The translations under genes were made by a program, and so were the position numbers. The notes under the pieces were generated by a model. It was not told where the DNA came from, did no database searches, and saw only the letters and a list, made by a program, of their open reading frames with translations. DNA of 64,000 bases from positions 62,001 to 126,000 of the forward strand of contig NZ_JAJBBR010000008.1 of NCBI RefSeq assembly GCF_020532555.1, read 5' to 3'. Shown piece after piece: positions 45,668-55,416 of the stretch (positions within the stretch are counted from its first letter, which is position 1; the number at the start of each line of letters is the position of its first letter). The stretch is from Microvirga lenta (GTDB lineage Bacteria; Pseudomonadota; Alphaproteobacteria; Rhizobiales; Beijerinckiaceae).

Positions 45668-47719
45668 ATGACACTGACGAAGCGGCTGCTTCTCCTGGCG
45701 CTGATCTCGGTTCTGCCGGCGCTCGTGATCTGGACCTATACGGAAGTCTCCCTTCGTCGCGCCCGTGAAGCTGAAGTGAACGATCTCGCGATCCGTCAGG
45801 CGGGAGTCGCCGCATCGGAGCTCGAGCGCATCTTCGACGGCATCCAGAGCCTCCTGATCGCGGTGGACGAAACGCCCTCGATTCGCACCTTCAATGCGCC
45901 GGCCTGCAGCAACTACCTGCGCGCGCTGCAGCAGAAGGTCCCGTACCTTCTGGCCTTCGTGGCGCTCGATCTCGACGGCCGGGTGCGCTGCCAGCAATCG
46001 CCGCTTCCCGTCAGCCTGACCCAGTTCAGCGGCCGCCCCTATTTCCAGGATGTCCTGCGGGAGCGGGGCTTCGTCGTCGGCACCTACACGCCCGAATTCA
46101 CCGAGGGCGGGCTCGGCGCCCATCCGGTCCTGCCGCTGGCGATGCCGATCTGGAGCGACGACGGAGAAGTCAGCGGTGTCATCGCCACCGCCCTCGATCT
46201 GCGGTGGCTCGGCCAGAAGCTGAAGGAGCGCGTGCTTCCCGCAGGCGGGTCCGTCACGATCGCCGACCGGAACGGCATCATCCTCGCGCGGGAGCCCCTC
46301 CCGGAACGGTTCATCGGAACCAGGATTCCCGAGTCTTTCCGGGAGATCGTCCATTCCAACCATGCCGGGAGCTTCGAGGCGGTCAGCCAGGACGGCGTCA
46401 GGCGCATCCTGGGCTACATCCCGGTCCAGATGCCGCCGAAGGGTCTCTATGTCAGCGCCGGCCTGTCGTCGAAGGCGGCCTTCAGGACGATCAACCAAGC
46501 CTCCCGGCGCGGCTTCATGCTCATCGCAGCCGCCCTGATCCTTGCGCTCTCCCTGTCCTGGCTCATCAGCCGCACCTTCATTACCAAGCCGTTCGACATG
46601 ATGACGGACGCGGTGCGCGCCTGGCGCCGCGGCAACTATCTCGCGCGCATCAACCTGCCCGGAAGCCCGGGCGAGCTCGGTGTTCTGGCGAACGCCTTCA
46701 ACGATCTGATGGACGATGTCGCGGAGCGGCAGAAGGCCCTGCAGGCGAGCGAGGAACGCGCGCGCCTCGCCCTCGATGCCGGCCATATGGGGACCTGGTG
46801 GTACGACCACCTCAGGGGAGCCGGAGGCTGGTCGAGCCAGTCGGCCGCCCTTCTCGGCCTGCCTCCCGAGAAGACGACGATCACCATTCCCGAGTGGCGC
46901 GAACTGGTGCATCCCGACGATGTGGACAGCGTCTTCGACAAGCTGCGGGCGGCGGTTCAGGGAAAGGGCGAGTACGAGGACGAGTACCGCGTGCGACACC
47001 CCGGCGGAGAGGTGCGCTGGATCAACGCGAAGGGCCGCGTCTTCTTCAACTCGCAGGGAAAGCCGGTCTACTTCGTCGGAATCTTCCAGGACGTGACCGA
47101 CCGCAAGCAGGCCGAGGACCAGCAGCGGTTCCTTCTCGACGAGCTGAACCACCGGGTGAAGAACACCCTCGCCACGGTCCAGTCCATCGCGGCGCAGACC
47201 CTGCGCTCCGCGGGAAACTCCGCGGGCTTCAAGGAGGCCTTCGAAGGGCGGCTGCTGGCCCTGTCGAAGACCCACGACCTCCTGACGCGCAACTCCTGGC
47301 GCGATGCCGATCTGCACGATCTCGCCCGGCAGGAGCTCGCCCCCTACCGCCGGAACGGCGACGACAGGGCCGTCATCGAGGGCCCGAAGGTCAACCTTCC
47401 CGCCCGCTATGCCATCAATTTCGGGCTGGTCCTGCACGAGCTGGTGACGAATGCGGCCAAATACGGGGCGCTCTCGACGCCGTCAGGGCAGGTCGAGGTC
47501 ACATGGTCCGTCATCGCGGATCCCGAGCGCCCGAAGCAGCTTCGCCTGCATTGGAGCGAAAGGGGCGGTCCCCTGGTGGAGAAGCCGAAGCGCCAGGGCT
47601 TCGGTTCGCGGCTGATCCGCCGCAGCATCGAGGGCGAGTTGTCGGGCTACGTGGTCATCAACTTCGCGCCGACGGGCGTCTCCTACGACGTCTCCGTTCC
47701 CCTGCCCGCAGATTCCTGA
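45668..47719 (+). CDS. HWE-family sensor histidine kinase
   Basis: 683 residues. Membrane helix 1 spans about 6-24, an extracytoplasmic cache-type sensor about 25-275 (with TQFSGRPYFQDVL and VGTYTPEF, as in dCache domains), and helix 2 about 281-300. HAMP follows, a PAS domain about 365-475, then the HWE kinase domain with phospho-acceptor His495 in LDELNHRVKNTLATVQS and N-box HELVTNAAKYGALS near 590. HWE kinases are typical of Alphaproteobacteria and often feed general-stress or light responses. No response regulator is adjacent. A very long upstream in-frame extension overlaps the ABC-F gene and is rejected. Confidence 0.92.
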   Translation: MTLTKRLLLLALISVLPALVIWTYTEVSLRRAREAEVNDLAIRQAGVAASELERIFDGIQSLLIAVDETPSIRTFNAPACSNYLRALQQKVPYLLAFVALDLDGRVRCQQSPLPVSLTQFSGRPYFQDVLRERGFVVGTYTPEFTEGGLGAHPVLPLAMPIWSDDGEVSGVIATALDLRWLGQKLKERVLPAGGSVTIADRNGIILAREPLPERFIGTRIPESFREIVHSNHAGSFEAVSQDGVRRILGYIPVQMPPKGLYVSAGLSSKAAFRTINQASRRGFMLIAAALILALSLSWLISRTFITKPFDMMTDAVRAWRRGNYLARINLPGSPGELGVLANAFNDLMDDVAERQKALQASEERARLALDAGHMGTWWYDHLRGAGGWSSQSAALLGLPPEKTTITIPEWRELVHPDDVDSVFDKLRAAVQGKGEYEDEYRVRHPGGEVRWINAKGRVFFNSQGKPVYFVGIFQDVTDRKQAEDQQRFLLDELNHRVKNTLATVQSIAAQTLRSAGNSAGFKEAFEGRLLALSKTHDLLTRNSWRDADLHDLARQELAPYRRNGDDRAVIEGPKVNLPARYAINFGLVLHELVTNAAKYGALSTPSGQVEVTWSVIADPERPKQLRLHWSERGGPLVEKPKRQGFGSRLIRRSIEGELSGYVVINFAPTGVSYDVSVPLPADS

Positions 47720-47732
47720 GGGCGCTGCCCGG

Positions 47733-49160
47733 TCAGCGCAGGATCAGACCCAGCAGGCGCTCCATGCGCTTGCCGTAAGGCGGCTTCGTCATGCCCGCCC
47801 CGTTGAGGCGCGCCTGGCGGAAGACCGATTTCGCGTGGCTGAAGGTGCGAAAGCCCGCCTCGCCGTGATAGGCGCCCATGCCGCTCTCGCCGACGCCGCC
47901 GAAGGGCAGCTCCTCCTGCACGCAGTGCAGCAGCGTGTCGTTGACGGCCATGCCGCCGGCGACGACCCGCTGAACGCCGTACTCCACCGTCTCCTTGTCG
48001 TGGCTGAACAGATAGAAGGCCAAGGGGCGCGGACGCTCGCCGATATACCCGAAGGCCTCCTCCAGCGTGTCGTAGGGCACGATGGGCAGGACGGGCCCGA
48101 AGATCTCCTCGCGCAGGGCCAGGGCGTCATCGGGCGCACCGAGGAGGAGAACGGGCGCGATCTTGCGCCCGGAAGCCTGGAGCGTCTCCCCGGCGGGATT
48201 GACCTCGTGCGCTCGGGCGCCGCGCTCTAGGGCATCCGCGACGAGGCGGCCGATCCGCTCGTAATGCCGGTCGTTGACGATGGCGGTGTAGTCCGGGTTC
48301 GCGCCGAGCGTCGGGTAGAGCTTCGTCGCCGCCGCCTTGAACGCCTCGACGAAGACCGTTTCGCTGCCGCGCGGCACCAGAACGTAATCCGGCGCGATGC
48401 AGGTCTGGCCCGCATTGAACAGCTTTCCGGCCGCGATGCGCTCCGCCGCCTTGTCGAGAGGGTAGTCGGGCGCGACGAGAGTGGGGGATTTGCCGCCGAG
48501 TTCGAGGGTCACGGGAACGAGGTTCTCGGACGCCGCCCGCATGACGTGGCGCCCCACGGCGGTGGAACCCGTGAAGAGGAGGTGGTCGAACTTGAGGGCG
48601 GTGAACGCCTCCGCCACGTCCGGCCCGCCCTGCACGACGGCGACCTCGTGCGGCTTGAAGACCTCGCCGATCACCGTCTCCAGCAGGGCCGAGGTCGCAG
48701 GCGTGATCTCGGAGGGCTTGATCATGACCCGGTTTCCGGCGGCAATCGCGCCGGCAAGCGGCGCGAGGGCGAGCTGCACCGGATAGTTCCAGGGGGAAAT
48801 GATCCCCACCACGCCGAGCGGCTGGTAGACGACGCGTCCCGAGGCGGGCTTGAACATCCACTGGATCGGTCGGCGGCGCGGCTTCATCCAGCGCCGGAAA
48901 TTCCGCCTTGCGTGGCGCAGGCCCGCGACTACCGGATAAAGGTCGGCCAGCTTCGTCTCGTGGACGGAGCGGTGTCCGAAATCCTGCCGGACGGCGTCGG
49001 CGAAGTCATCCGTATGACGCAGGACCGCATCCGCGAGCCCCTTCAGCGTCTCCGCCCGCCGCTCCACGGTCAGCGGGCCTTCCGCCCGCAAGGCATGGCG
49101 CTGCGCGGCCAGACAGGCGGACAGACGCTCCTTGGTCGGATTGGTCACTGAATCGCGCAT
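47733..49160 (-). CDS. Coniferyl-aldehyde dehydrogenase-like enzyme
   Basis: Aldehyde dehydrogenase of 475 residues. NAD-site and catalytic motifs: PWNYPVQLALAPL, LFTGSTAVGR, ELGGKSPTLV with the general base, and FNAGQTCIAPDY with nucleophile Cys254. The C-terminal PPYGKRMERLLGLILR and the GESGMGAYHGEAGFRTFSHAKSV segment match the class 3 / CalB type that oxidises hydrophobic or aromatic aldehydes. The ATG at 49158-49160 is chosen over an upstream extension. It converges with the kinase gene, 13 bases between stops. Substrate inferred only from family. Confidence 0.85.
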   Translation of the reverse strand: MRDSVTNPTKERLSACLAAQRHALRAEGPLTVERRAETLKGLADAVLRHTDDFADAVRQDFGHRSVHETKLADLYPVVAGLRHARRNFRRWMKPRRRPIQWMFKPASGRVVYQPLGVVGIISPWNYPVQLALAPLAGAIAAGNRVMIKPSEITPATSALLETVIGEVFKPHEVAVVQGGPDVAEAFTALKFDHLLFTGSTAVGRHVMRAASENLVPVTLELGGKSPTLVAPDYPLDKAAERIAAGKLFNAGQTCIAPDYVLVPRGSETVFVEAFKAAATKLYPTLGANPDYTAIVNDRHYERIGRLVADALERGARAHEVNPAGETLQASGRKIAPVLLLGAPDDALALREEIFGPVLPIVPYDTLEEAFGYIGERPRPLAFYLFSHDKETVEYGVQRVVAGGMAVNDTLLHCVQEELPFGGVGESGMGAYHGEAGFRTFSHAKSVFRQARLNGAGMTKPPYGKRMERLLGLILR

Positions 49161-49392
49161 CGTCCGGGAAAAGCCCTCCAGGGGAAGGGTTAGATATGGG
49201 GAATCCCGACCGGTTCTCAACGCGGCCGGCCTTAGACATTGGGCTCAGACCGCCCCATCTCCCGTTGCCCGCAGACGGGCCTTTTCCCAAGCCAAGCCGC
49301 TGCGGCGGATTGACGGAGCGGCACATATGGCGAGGATGATCGCCGCCCTGCCCTGCGCCCTGCTCCGGCATCGCAGATCCTAGGAGAATTGG

Positions 49393-51003
49393 ATGGCGAG
49401 CTCCTCCCCCGTGCTGAAGATCGAGAACCTGTCCCTCGGTCTGCCCAGGCTTGCGGATCGCGATTACGCGATCAGGGACCTGTCGCTCTCGATCCATCCC
49501 GGCGAGACGCTCTGCGTCGTGGGCGAATCCGGTTCGGGCAAGTCCATGACCGCCATGGCGACCATCGGTCTCCTGCCGCGAAGCGTGCAGGTGCTGTCGG
49601 GGGCGATCACCCTCGCGGGGATCGACCTTCTGTCCCTCACCGAGGAGGAATGGTGCGACGTGCGGGGCCGAGACGTGGGCACCGTGTTCCAGGAGCCGAT
49701 GACCTCCCTCAACCCGGTCATGCGGGTCGAGGACCAGATCGCCGAGACGTTCCGGGCGCATGGGCTCCTCAGCCAGACGGCGCGCCGGAAGCGCACCCTG
49801 GAGCTTCTCGACGAGGTCAACCTTCCCCATCCCGAGCTCATCGCCCGCGCCTATCCGCACGAGCTCTCCGGCGGCCAGCGCCAGCGCGTGATGATCGCCA
49901 TGGCGCTCGCCCTGGAGCCGAAGCTCCTCATCGCCGACGAGCCGACCACCGCCCTCGACGTGACCACCCAGGCCCAGGTCCTGAAGCTCATCGACAACCT
50001 GCGGCGCAAGAAGGGCACGGCGGTCCTGTTCATCACCCACGATTTCGGCGTGGTGGCGGAGATCGCCGACCGGGTCGCGGTGCTGCAGCAGGGCGAGCTG
50101 GTCGAGCAGGGACCGGCCGAGCAGGTCCTCACCCGGCCGCAGCACGACTATACGAAGCGGCTCCTGGCCGCCGTGCCGTCCCTGACGCCTCCGCAGCCGA
50201 AGGCTCTGGCGGGAGAGCCCATCTCCCTCAAGGTCGACCGCCTGACCAAGACCTATGGCGGACGCGGCTTCTTCAGCAAGGGCCGCGAGGTCCAGGCGGC
50301 GGATGCGGTGAGCTTCGACATCCGGCGAGGCGAGACCCTGGGGCTGGTGGGGGAATCGGGCTCCGGCAAATCCACGGTGGGCCGCTGCGTCCTGCGCCTG
50401 ATCGAGCCCGATGGCGGGCTCATCGAGATCGGCGACCTGCCTTTCAGCGCCCTCTCCCAGAGGGATCTGCGGCCGCAGCGGCGGCGCATCCAGATGGTGT
50501 TCCAGGACCCCTTCGCCTCCCTCAACCCCCGCCGGACCGTGGGGCGCATCATCGCCGAGGGGCCGATCACGCAGGGCGAGGACGCGGGCGTGGCCCTGTC
50601 GCGGGCGCGGGAGCTTCTGGAGCTGGTGGGCCTGCCCGCCAACGCGGCCGACCGCTATCCGCATGAATTCTCCGGCGGCCAGCGCCAGCGCATCGGCATC
50701 GCCCGGGCGCTCGCCATGCGGCCGGACGTGCTGGTGGCGGACGAGGCCGTCTCCGCTCTCGACGTCTCCGTCCAGGCGGAAATCCTCAAGCTGATCCGCA
50801 ACCTGCAGGAGGAATTCGGCCTGGCGATCCTCTTCATCACCCACGACCTGAGGGTGGCGGCGCAGATCTGCGACCGCGTGGCAGTCATGCAAAAAGGGCG
50901 GATTGTGGAAATGGCCGAAACGGCTCAACTTTTCGCCGAACCAAAACATGCCTATACGCGCCAGCTCCTCGCTGCCGTACCGGGCACGCACAGAATGACC
51001 TAA
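49393..51003 (+). CDS. Peptide-class ABC transporter, fused dual ATPase
   Basis: 536 residues carrying both nucleotide-binding domains, equivalent to DppD and DppF joined. Walker A GESGSGKS occurs twice (near 50 and 320), with signatures ELSGGQRQR and EFSGGQRQR, Walker B IADEPTTALDV and VADEAVSALDV (alanine in place of the usual proline-threonine in the second), and C-terminal oligopeptide-family tails HDYTKRLLAAVP and HAYTRQLLAAVP. Its partners, the binding protein and two permeases, lie 2.7-6.3 kb on, beyond an aldehyde dehydrogenase and a short-chain dehydrogenase. Confidence 0.92.
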   Translation: MASSSPVLKIENLSLGLPRLADRDYAIRDLSLSIHPGETLCVVGESGSGKSMTAMATIGLLPRSVQVLSGAITLAGIDLLSLTEEEWCDVRGRDVGTVFQEPMTSLNPVMRVEDQIAETFRAHGLLSQTARRKRTLELLDEVNLPHPELIARAYPHELSGGQRQRVMIAMALALEPKLLIADEPTTALDVTTQAQVLKLIDNLRRKKGTAVLFITHDFGVVAEIADRVAVLQQGELVEQGPAEQVLTRPQHDYTKRLLAAVPSLTPPQPKALAGEPISLKVDRLTKTYGGRGFFSKGREVQAADAVSFDIRRGETLGLVGESGSGKSTVGRCVLRLIEPDGGLIEIGDLPFSALSQRDLRPQRRRIQMVFQDPFASLNPRRTVGRIIAEGPITQGEDAGVALSRARELLELVGLPANAADRYPHEFSGGQRQRIGIARALAMRPDVLVADEAVSALDVSVQAEILKLIRNLQEEFGLAILFITHDLRVAAQICDRVAVMQKGRIVEMAETAQLFAEPKHAYTRQLLAAVPGTHRMT

Positions 51004-51017
51004 GGAAGGATGGAAAC

Positions 51018-52490
51018 GTGGACGAGCAGGCGAGCTTCACCGTAGCGCCGGACATGGTTCACCAGAACCTCATCGGCGGACGCAATGTACCGGCATCGGA
51101 CGGAGCGATGCTCGACGTCCTGTCCCCGGTGGACGGCTCCCTCTTCGCCCGCATCGCTTCCGGCACGGCGGCAGACGTGGACGCGGCCGTCAAGGCCGCC
51201 CGCGCCGCCTTCGAGGGCTCCTGGGGCAGGCTGACCGCCACCGAGCGCGGCCGCCTGCTCATGCGCCTCGCCGCCGCCGTGGAGGCCCGGGTCGACGAAC
51301 TCGGCGAGCTGGAGAGCCGCGACAACGGCAAGCCGCTCCGTCAGGCCAAGGCCGACGCCGTGGCGCTCGCGCGCTATTTCGAATTCTACGGCAGCGCCGC
51401 CGACAAGCTGCACGGCGAGGTCATTCCCTACCTCAACACCCATTTCATCGGCGTCGAGCGCGTGCCGCACGGGGTGACGGGGCATATCGTGCCCTGGAAC
51501 TACCCGATGCAGATCTTCGGCCGTTCCGTCGGCGCGGCGCTGGCAGCCGGCAACGCCACCGTGGTGAAGCCCGCGGAGGACGCCTCGCTCACCATCCTGC
51601 GCGTGGCGGCGCTCGCCCGCGAGGTGGGCTTCCCCGATGGCGCACTCAACGTCGTCACCGGGCTGGGCCGCACGGCGGGCGCGGCGCTCGCGGGACATCC
51701 CGGCATCGACTTCCTGTCCTTCACCGGCAGCCCGGAGACGGGCACGGCCGTGCAGACGGCGGCGGCACAGAACCACGTGGGCGTCACCCTCGAACTCGGC
51801 GGCAAGTCGGCCCAGGTGGTGTTCGACGACGCCGACCTCGACCGGGCGCTCCCCGTGCTCGTCAACGCCATCATCCAGAACGGCGGGCAGACCTGCTCGG
51901 CCGGAAGCCGGCTTCTGGTCCAGCGCGGCATCTTCAAGGACGTGGCCGCTGCGGTCTCCGAACGCTTCCGCAATCTGCGCGCCGGACGCCCCGATGCGGA
52001 GCCCGATCTCGGCCCGATGATCAATCAGGCGCAGCAGCGCCGCGTCCAGAGCTATCTCGACCGCGCGGCGGGAGAAGGGCTCACGGTCGCGGCCTCCGGC
52101 AGCGTCGCGCAGGACGCCCCCAAGGGCGGCTACTACGTGGCGCCCACCTTCTTCGCGCCCGTCGCCCACGAGAGCATCCTGTCCCAGGAAGAGGTGTTCG
52201 GCCCGGTTCTCGTGGCGACGCCCTTCGAAGACGAGGCCGAGGCGATCCGCCTCGCCAACGGCACGCCGTACGGCCTTGCCGCAGGCGTCTGGTCCCGCGA
52301 CGGCATGCGCTCGACCCGGGTCGGCCGCGCCATGCGGGTGGGCCAGGTCTTCGTGAACTGCTACGGCGCAGGCGGCGGCATCGAGCTGCCGTTCGGCGGG
52401 TTCGGCCGCTCGGGCCATGGCCGCGAGAAGGGTTTCGAGGGACTGATCGAGTTCACCACGACCAGAACCATCGTCATCGCGCACGGGTAA
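51018..52490 (+). CDS. NAD-dependent aldehyde dehydrogenase
   Basis: 490 residues. Catalytic Cys293 is in NGGQTCSAGSRLL and general base Glu259 in LELGGKSAQ, with PWNYPMQIFGRSVGAALAAGN and FTGSPETG as cofactor contacts. The aliphatic/betaine-type family is clear but substrate is not. Start is GTG at 51018, 14 bases after the ATPase stop, preceded by AAGGAAGGA. The following short-chain dehydrogenase starts 34 bases after its stop, so this gene is part of a transporter-linked operon. Confidence 0.88.
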   Translation: MDEQASFTVAPDMVHQNLIGGRNVPASDGAMLDVLSPVDGSLFARIASGTAADVDAAVKAARAAFEGSWGRLTATERGRLLMRLAAAVEARVDELGELESRDNGKPLRQAKADAVALARYFEFYGSAADKLHGEVIPYLNTHFIGVERVPHGVTGHIVPWNYPMQIFGRSVGAALAAGNATVVKPAEDASLTILRVAALAREVGFPDGALNVVTGLGRTAGAALAGHPGIDFLSFTGSPETGTAVQTAAAQNHVGVTLELGGKSAQVVFDDADLDRALPVLVNAIIQNGGQTCSAGSRLLVQRGIFKDVAAAVSERFRNLRAGRPDAEPDLGPMINQAQQRRVQSYLDRAAGEGLTVAASGSVAQDAPKGGYYVAPTFFAPVAHESILSQEEVFGPVLVATPFEDEAEAIRLANGTPYGLAAGVWSRDGMRSTRVGRAMRVGQVFVNCYGAGGGIELPFGGFGRSGHGREKGFEGLIEFTTTRTIVIAHG

Positions 52491-52524
52491 GAACCCGGCC
52501 GAAACACATCAAAAGGGGATCAGC

Positions 52525-53274
52525 ATGAAACGCCTTGAAGGCAAGGTGGCGCTCGTCACGGGCGCCGGCTCCGGCTTCGGCCTGGGCATCGCGGAAACGT
52601 TCGCGCGCGAGGGCGCCAGGGTCGTCATCGTCGACATCAACCAGGAGGCCGCGAAGGCGGCGGCGGGCAGGATCGGCGATTCCGCCCTCGGGCTCGCCAC
52701 CGACGTCTCCAAGGCCGCCGACGTGCAGGCGGCGGTGCAGAAGACCCTCGACGCCTTCGGCCGCCTCGACATCGTCGTGAACAATGCGGGCATCACGCAC
52801 CGCAACCGGTCGATGCTGGAGGTCGAGGAGGAGGAGTTCGACCGCATCTTCGCCGTGAACGTGAAGTCGATCTACCATTTCGCCAGGGCCGCCGTGCCGC
52901 AGATGCGCCAGCAGGGCGGCGGCGTGTTCATCAATGTGGGCTCGACCGCGGGCCTGCGCCCTCGCCCCGGCCTCACCTGGTACAACAGCACCAAGGGCGC
53001 CGTTCACACCATGACCAAGTCCATGGCGGTGGAACTGGCCCCCGAGCGCATCCGCGTCTGCGCGCTCGCGCCGGTCGCGGGCGAGACGCCGCTGCTCTCG
53101 ACCTTCATGGGCGAGGACACGCCCGAGAGGCGCCAGCAATTCGTCAACTCGATTCCCCTGGGCCGTTTCTCCACCCCGCAGGACATCGCCAACGCGGCGC
53201 TCTATCTCGCCTCGGACGAGGCCAGCATGATCACCGGCGTGGTGCTGGAGGTCGACGGCGGGCGCTGCATCTGA
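52525..53274 (+). CDS. SDR-family oxidoreductase
   Basis: Classical short-chain dehydrogenase, 249 residues. Cofactor motif TGAGSGFG is at 12-19, NNAG near 88-91, Ser140, and Tyr153/Lys157 in WYNSTKGAV. Asp38 after the second strand (VDINQ) suggests NAD preference. It probably oxidises an alcohol to an aldehyde or ketone used by the adjacent aldehyde dehydrogenase. AAGGGGATC precedes the ATG. After it comes a 397-base gap holding a palindromic repeat, so a separate promoter may drive the transporter genes. Confidence 0.88.
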   Translation: MKRLEGKVALVTGAGSGFGLGIAETFAREGARVVIVDINQEAAKAAAGRIGDSALGLATDVSKAADVQAAVQKTLDAFGRLDIVVNNAGITHRNRSMLEVEEEEFDRIFAVNVKSIYHFARAAVPQMRQQGGGVFINVGSTAGLRPRPGLTWYNSTKGAVHTMTKSMAVELAPERIRVCALAPVAGETPLLSTFMGEDTPERRQQFVNSIPLGRFSTPQDIANAALYLASDEASMITGVVLEVDGGRCI

Positions 53275-53374
53275 TCGCAAACGGCCTCGGTGGTTTGACG
53301 CCGATGGCGCCGCCCTGCCCTCCTCCCCACGGACCTCGCCCGGCTCGAAGACTCACGCCGGAAGCGCCGCGTTG

Positions 53375-53481
53375 CTCTCCTCCCCCTTGTGGGGAGGAGG
53401 TGGAGGTGGGGGTGTGGGCGCCACACCGTCATAGGCTATCGCTCACACCCCCACCCCGGCCCTCCCCACAAGGGGGAGGGA
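53375..53481. repeat. Palindromic intergenic repeat, copy 2 of 3
   Basis: Same architecture as copy 1: an outer 9-bp hairpin CTCCTCCCC/GGGGAGGAG, a central GTGGGGGTGTG inverted repeat around a different loop, and a closing CCTCCCCACAAGGGGGAGG hairpin. The loop GGGCGCCACACCGTCATAGGC is shared with copy 3. A related CCCTCCTCCCCACGGACCTCG fragment lies at 53318-53338. It occupies most of the gap between the SDR gene and the binding-protein gene; the rest of 53275-53671 shows nothing else. Confidence 0.8.
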
Positions 53482-53671
53482 AAAACGTCGCGCTATTCCG
53501 ATTTCAGCTCCGAACCTCTCATCCCGGCTGACGGCGATCTCCCACGGGAGGCACGAGCGAGCCGAGGACTTTAATCGCGGGAATCGTTAACTTGCGGCTT
53601 CCATCCGCCGCCTGGGTGCGTAAGCTGGACTCAGTCGAGCCCTTCCAGCACCTACCGGATGGAACCCGTTC

Positions 53672-55153
53672 ATGTCGAAGCGCTTCCTGGCCGCCGCCCT
53701 TCTCCTCTCCTTCAGCTTTGCCCCGGCCTTTGCCGCCAAGACCTCCCTCGTCGTGGGCATGGCCCTCGAACCGCCGGGCCTCGACCCGACCATCGCCGCG
53801 CCGGTCGCCATCCGCGAGGTGACCTGGGCCAATCTCTACGAGGGCCTCGTCCGCATCGACCGGAACGGCCGCGTGCAGCCCCTGCTCGCCAAGAGCTGGG
53901 AGGTCTCTCCCGACGGCCGCACCTACACCTTCCGCCTGCAGGACGGCGTGAAGTTCCACGACGGCACGACCTTCGATTCCGCCGACGTGAAGTTCGCCTT
54001 CGACCGCGCCCGGGCGCCGAACTCCACCAATGCGCAGAAGCAGATCTTCGCGCCCATCGAGTCCATCGAGACGCCCGATCCGCAGACGGTCGTGATCAAG
54101 CTGAAGGAGCCCTCGGGCAACTTCCTCAACTATCTCGGCTGGGGCGACGCGGTGATCGTCGCGCCCGAGACGGCGGAGAACAACAAGTCCAACCCGGTCG
54201 GGACGGGCCCGTTCAAGTTCAAGTCCTGGACCCGCGGCGACCGGGTCGAGCTGACCCGCAACGAAGATTACTGGCAGAAGGACAAGACCAAGCTCGACAG
54301 CGTCACCTTCCGTTTCATCAACGATCCCCAGGCCCAGGTCGCGGCCCTGAAGGCCGGCGATGTCGACGCCTTCCCCAATCTCGGCGCCCCCGAGCTCTTC
54401 GGCGAATTCCAGAACGACAACCGCTTCACGGCGGTGGCCGGAAACACCGAGGGCGAGATCGTGGCCGGCATGAACAATGCCAAGAAGCCCTTCGACGATC
54501 CGCGCGTGCGCCGCGCGCTCCTGCACGCCATCGACCGCAAGGCGCTCGTGGAAGGCGCCTATTCCGGCTTCGGCCAGCCCATCGGCAGCTTCTTCTCGCC
54601 CAACCATCCGGCCTTCGTCGACATGACGGGTGCGATCCCCTACGACCCGGCCAAGGCAAAGGCGCTCCTGGAGGAGGCGGGCTACGGCAACGGCCTGTCG
54701 ATCACCATCAAGAGCCCGCAGATGGCCTATGCGAGCCGCTCGGCGGAGCTCATCTCCGCCATGCTGTCCGAGGTCGGCGTCGACCTGAAGATCGTCCCCA
54801 CCGAGTTTCCCGCCAAGTGGATCGAGGAGGTCTTCCGGGGCAAGGACTACGACATGACGATCGTGGCCCACGCGGAGCCGCTCGACATGGAGATCTTCGC
54901 CCGCGACAACTACTACTTCAATTACAAGAACGACAGGTTCAAGGCGCTGATGGCGGACATCGCCAAGACCACGGACGAGAAGGCGCGCTACGCCAAATAC
55001 GCCGAGGCCCAGAAGATCCTGGCCGAGGACGTGCCCGCCCTCTTCCTGTTCCAGCTGCCCAAGCTCGGCGTCTGGGACGCCAAGTTGAAAGGCATGTGGG
55101 AGAACACCCCGATCCCGTCGAACGACGTGACGGAGGTCTATTGGACGGAGTGA
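53672..55153 (+). CDS. Peptide-class ABC transporter substrate-binding protein
   Basis: SBP_bac_5 family periplasmic protein, 493 residues. Signal peptide MSKRFLAAALLLSFSFAPAFA is followed by AKTSLVVGMALEPPGLDP and the family motif DGRTYTFRLQDGVKFHDGTTFDSADVKFAFDR near 85-115, with YDPAKAKALLEEAGY near 325. It should deliver its ligand to the permeases downstream and the fused ATPase upstream. The family binds peptides but also opines, nickel, glycosides and other small compounds, so the ligand is unknown. Confidence 0.92.
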   Translation: MSKRFLAAALLLSFSFAPAFAAKTSLVVGMALEPPGLDPTIAAPVAIREVTWANLYEGLVRIDRNGRVQPLLAKSWEVSPDGRTYTFRLQDGVKFHDGTTFDSADVKFAFDRARAPNSTNAQKQIFAPIESIETPDPQTVVIKLKEPSGNFLNYLGWGDAVIVAPETAENNKSNPVGTGPFKFKSWTRGDRVELTRNEDYWQKDKTKLDSVTFRFINDPQAQVAALKAGDVDAFPNLGAPELFGEFQNDNRFTAVAGNTEGEIVAGMNNAKKPFDDPRVRRALLHAIDRKALVEGAYSGFGQPIGSFFSPNHPAFVDMTGAIPYDPAKAKALLEEAGYGNGLSITIKSPQMAYASRSAELISAMLSEVGVDLKIVPTEFPAKWIEEVFRGKDYDMTIVAHAEPLDMEIFARDNYYFNYKNDRFKALMADIAKTTDEKARYAKYAEAQKILAEDVPALFLFQLPKLGVWDAKLKGMWENTPIPSNDVTEVYWTE

Positions 55154-55249
55154 GGCTCGCGCCCTTCACCTCTCTCCGAGGGAGAGGTCGAGCGAAGCGA
55201 CGTCGAGGGGATGGACACTTGAAGGATCGCGCAGGCAGCGCCGCCCCAG

Positions 55250-55416
55250 CCCTCCTCCCCACGGACCTCGGGCTTGCCCGAGATCCGCATCCTCTTGCGC
55301 AAGTCGGGAACACCCGACTTGCGGTGGGGAGGAGGTGGAGGTGGGGGTGTGGGCGCCACACCTTCACAGGCTATCGCTCACATCCCCACCCCGCCCCTCC
55401 CCACAAGGGGGACGGA
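55250..55416. repeat. Palindromic intergenic repeat, copy 3 of 3, with expanded loop
   Basis: The outer hairpin arms CTCCTCCCC and GGGGAGGAG are separated here by about 65 bases instead of 5. That insert holds two further hairpins, CTCGGG/CCCGAG and GCAAGTCGGG/CCCGACTTGC. The rest matches copy 2. A short CTCTCCGAGGGAGAGG hairpin lies at about 55172-55187, and a GGGGGACGG variant near 55509. The whole gap 55154-55543 has no gene. Confidence 0.75.
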
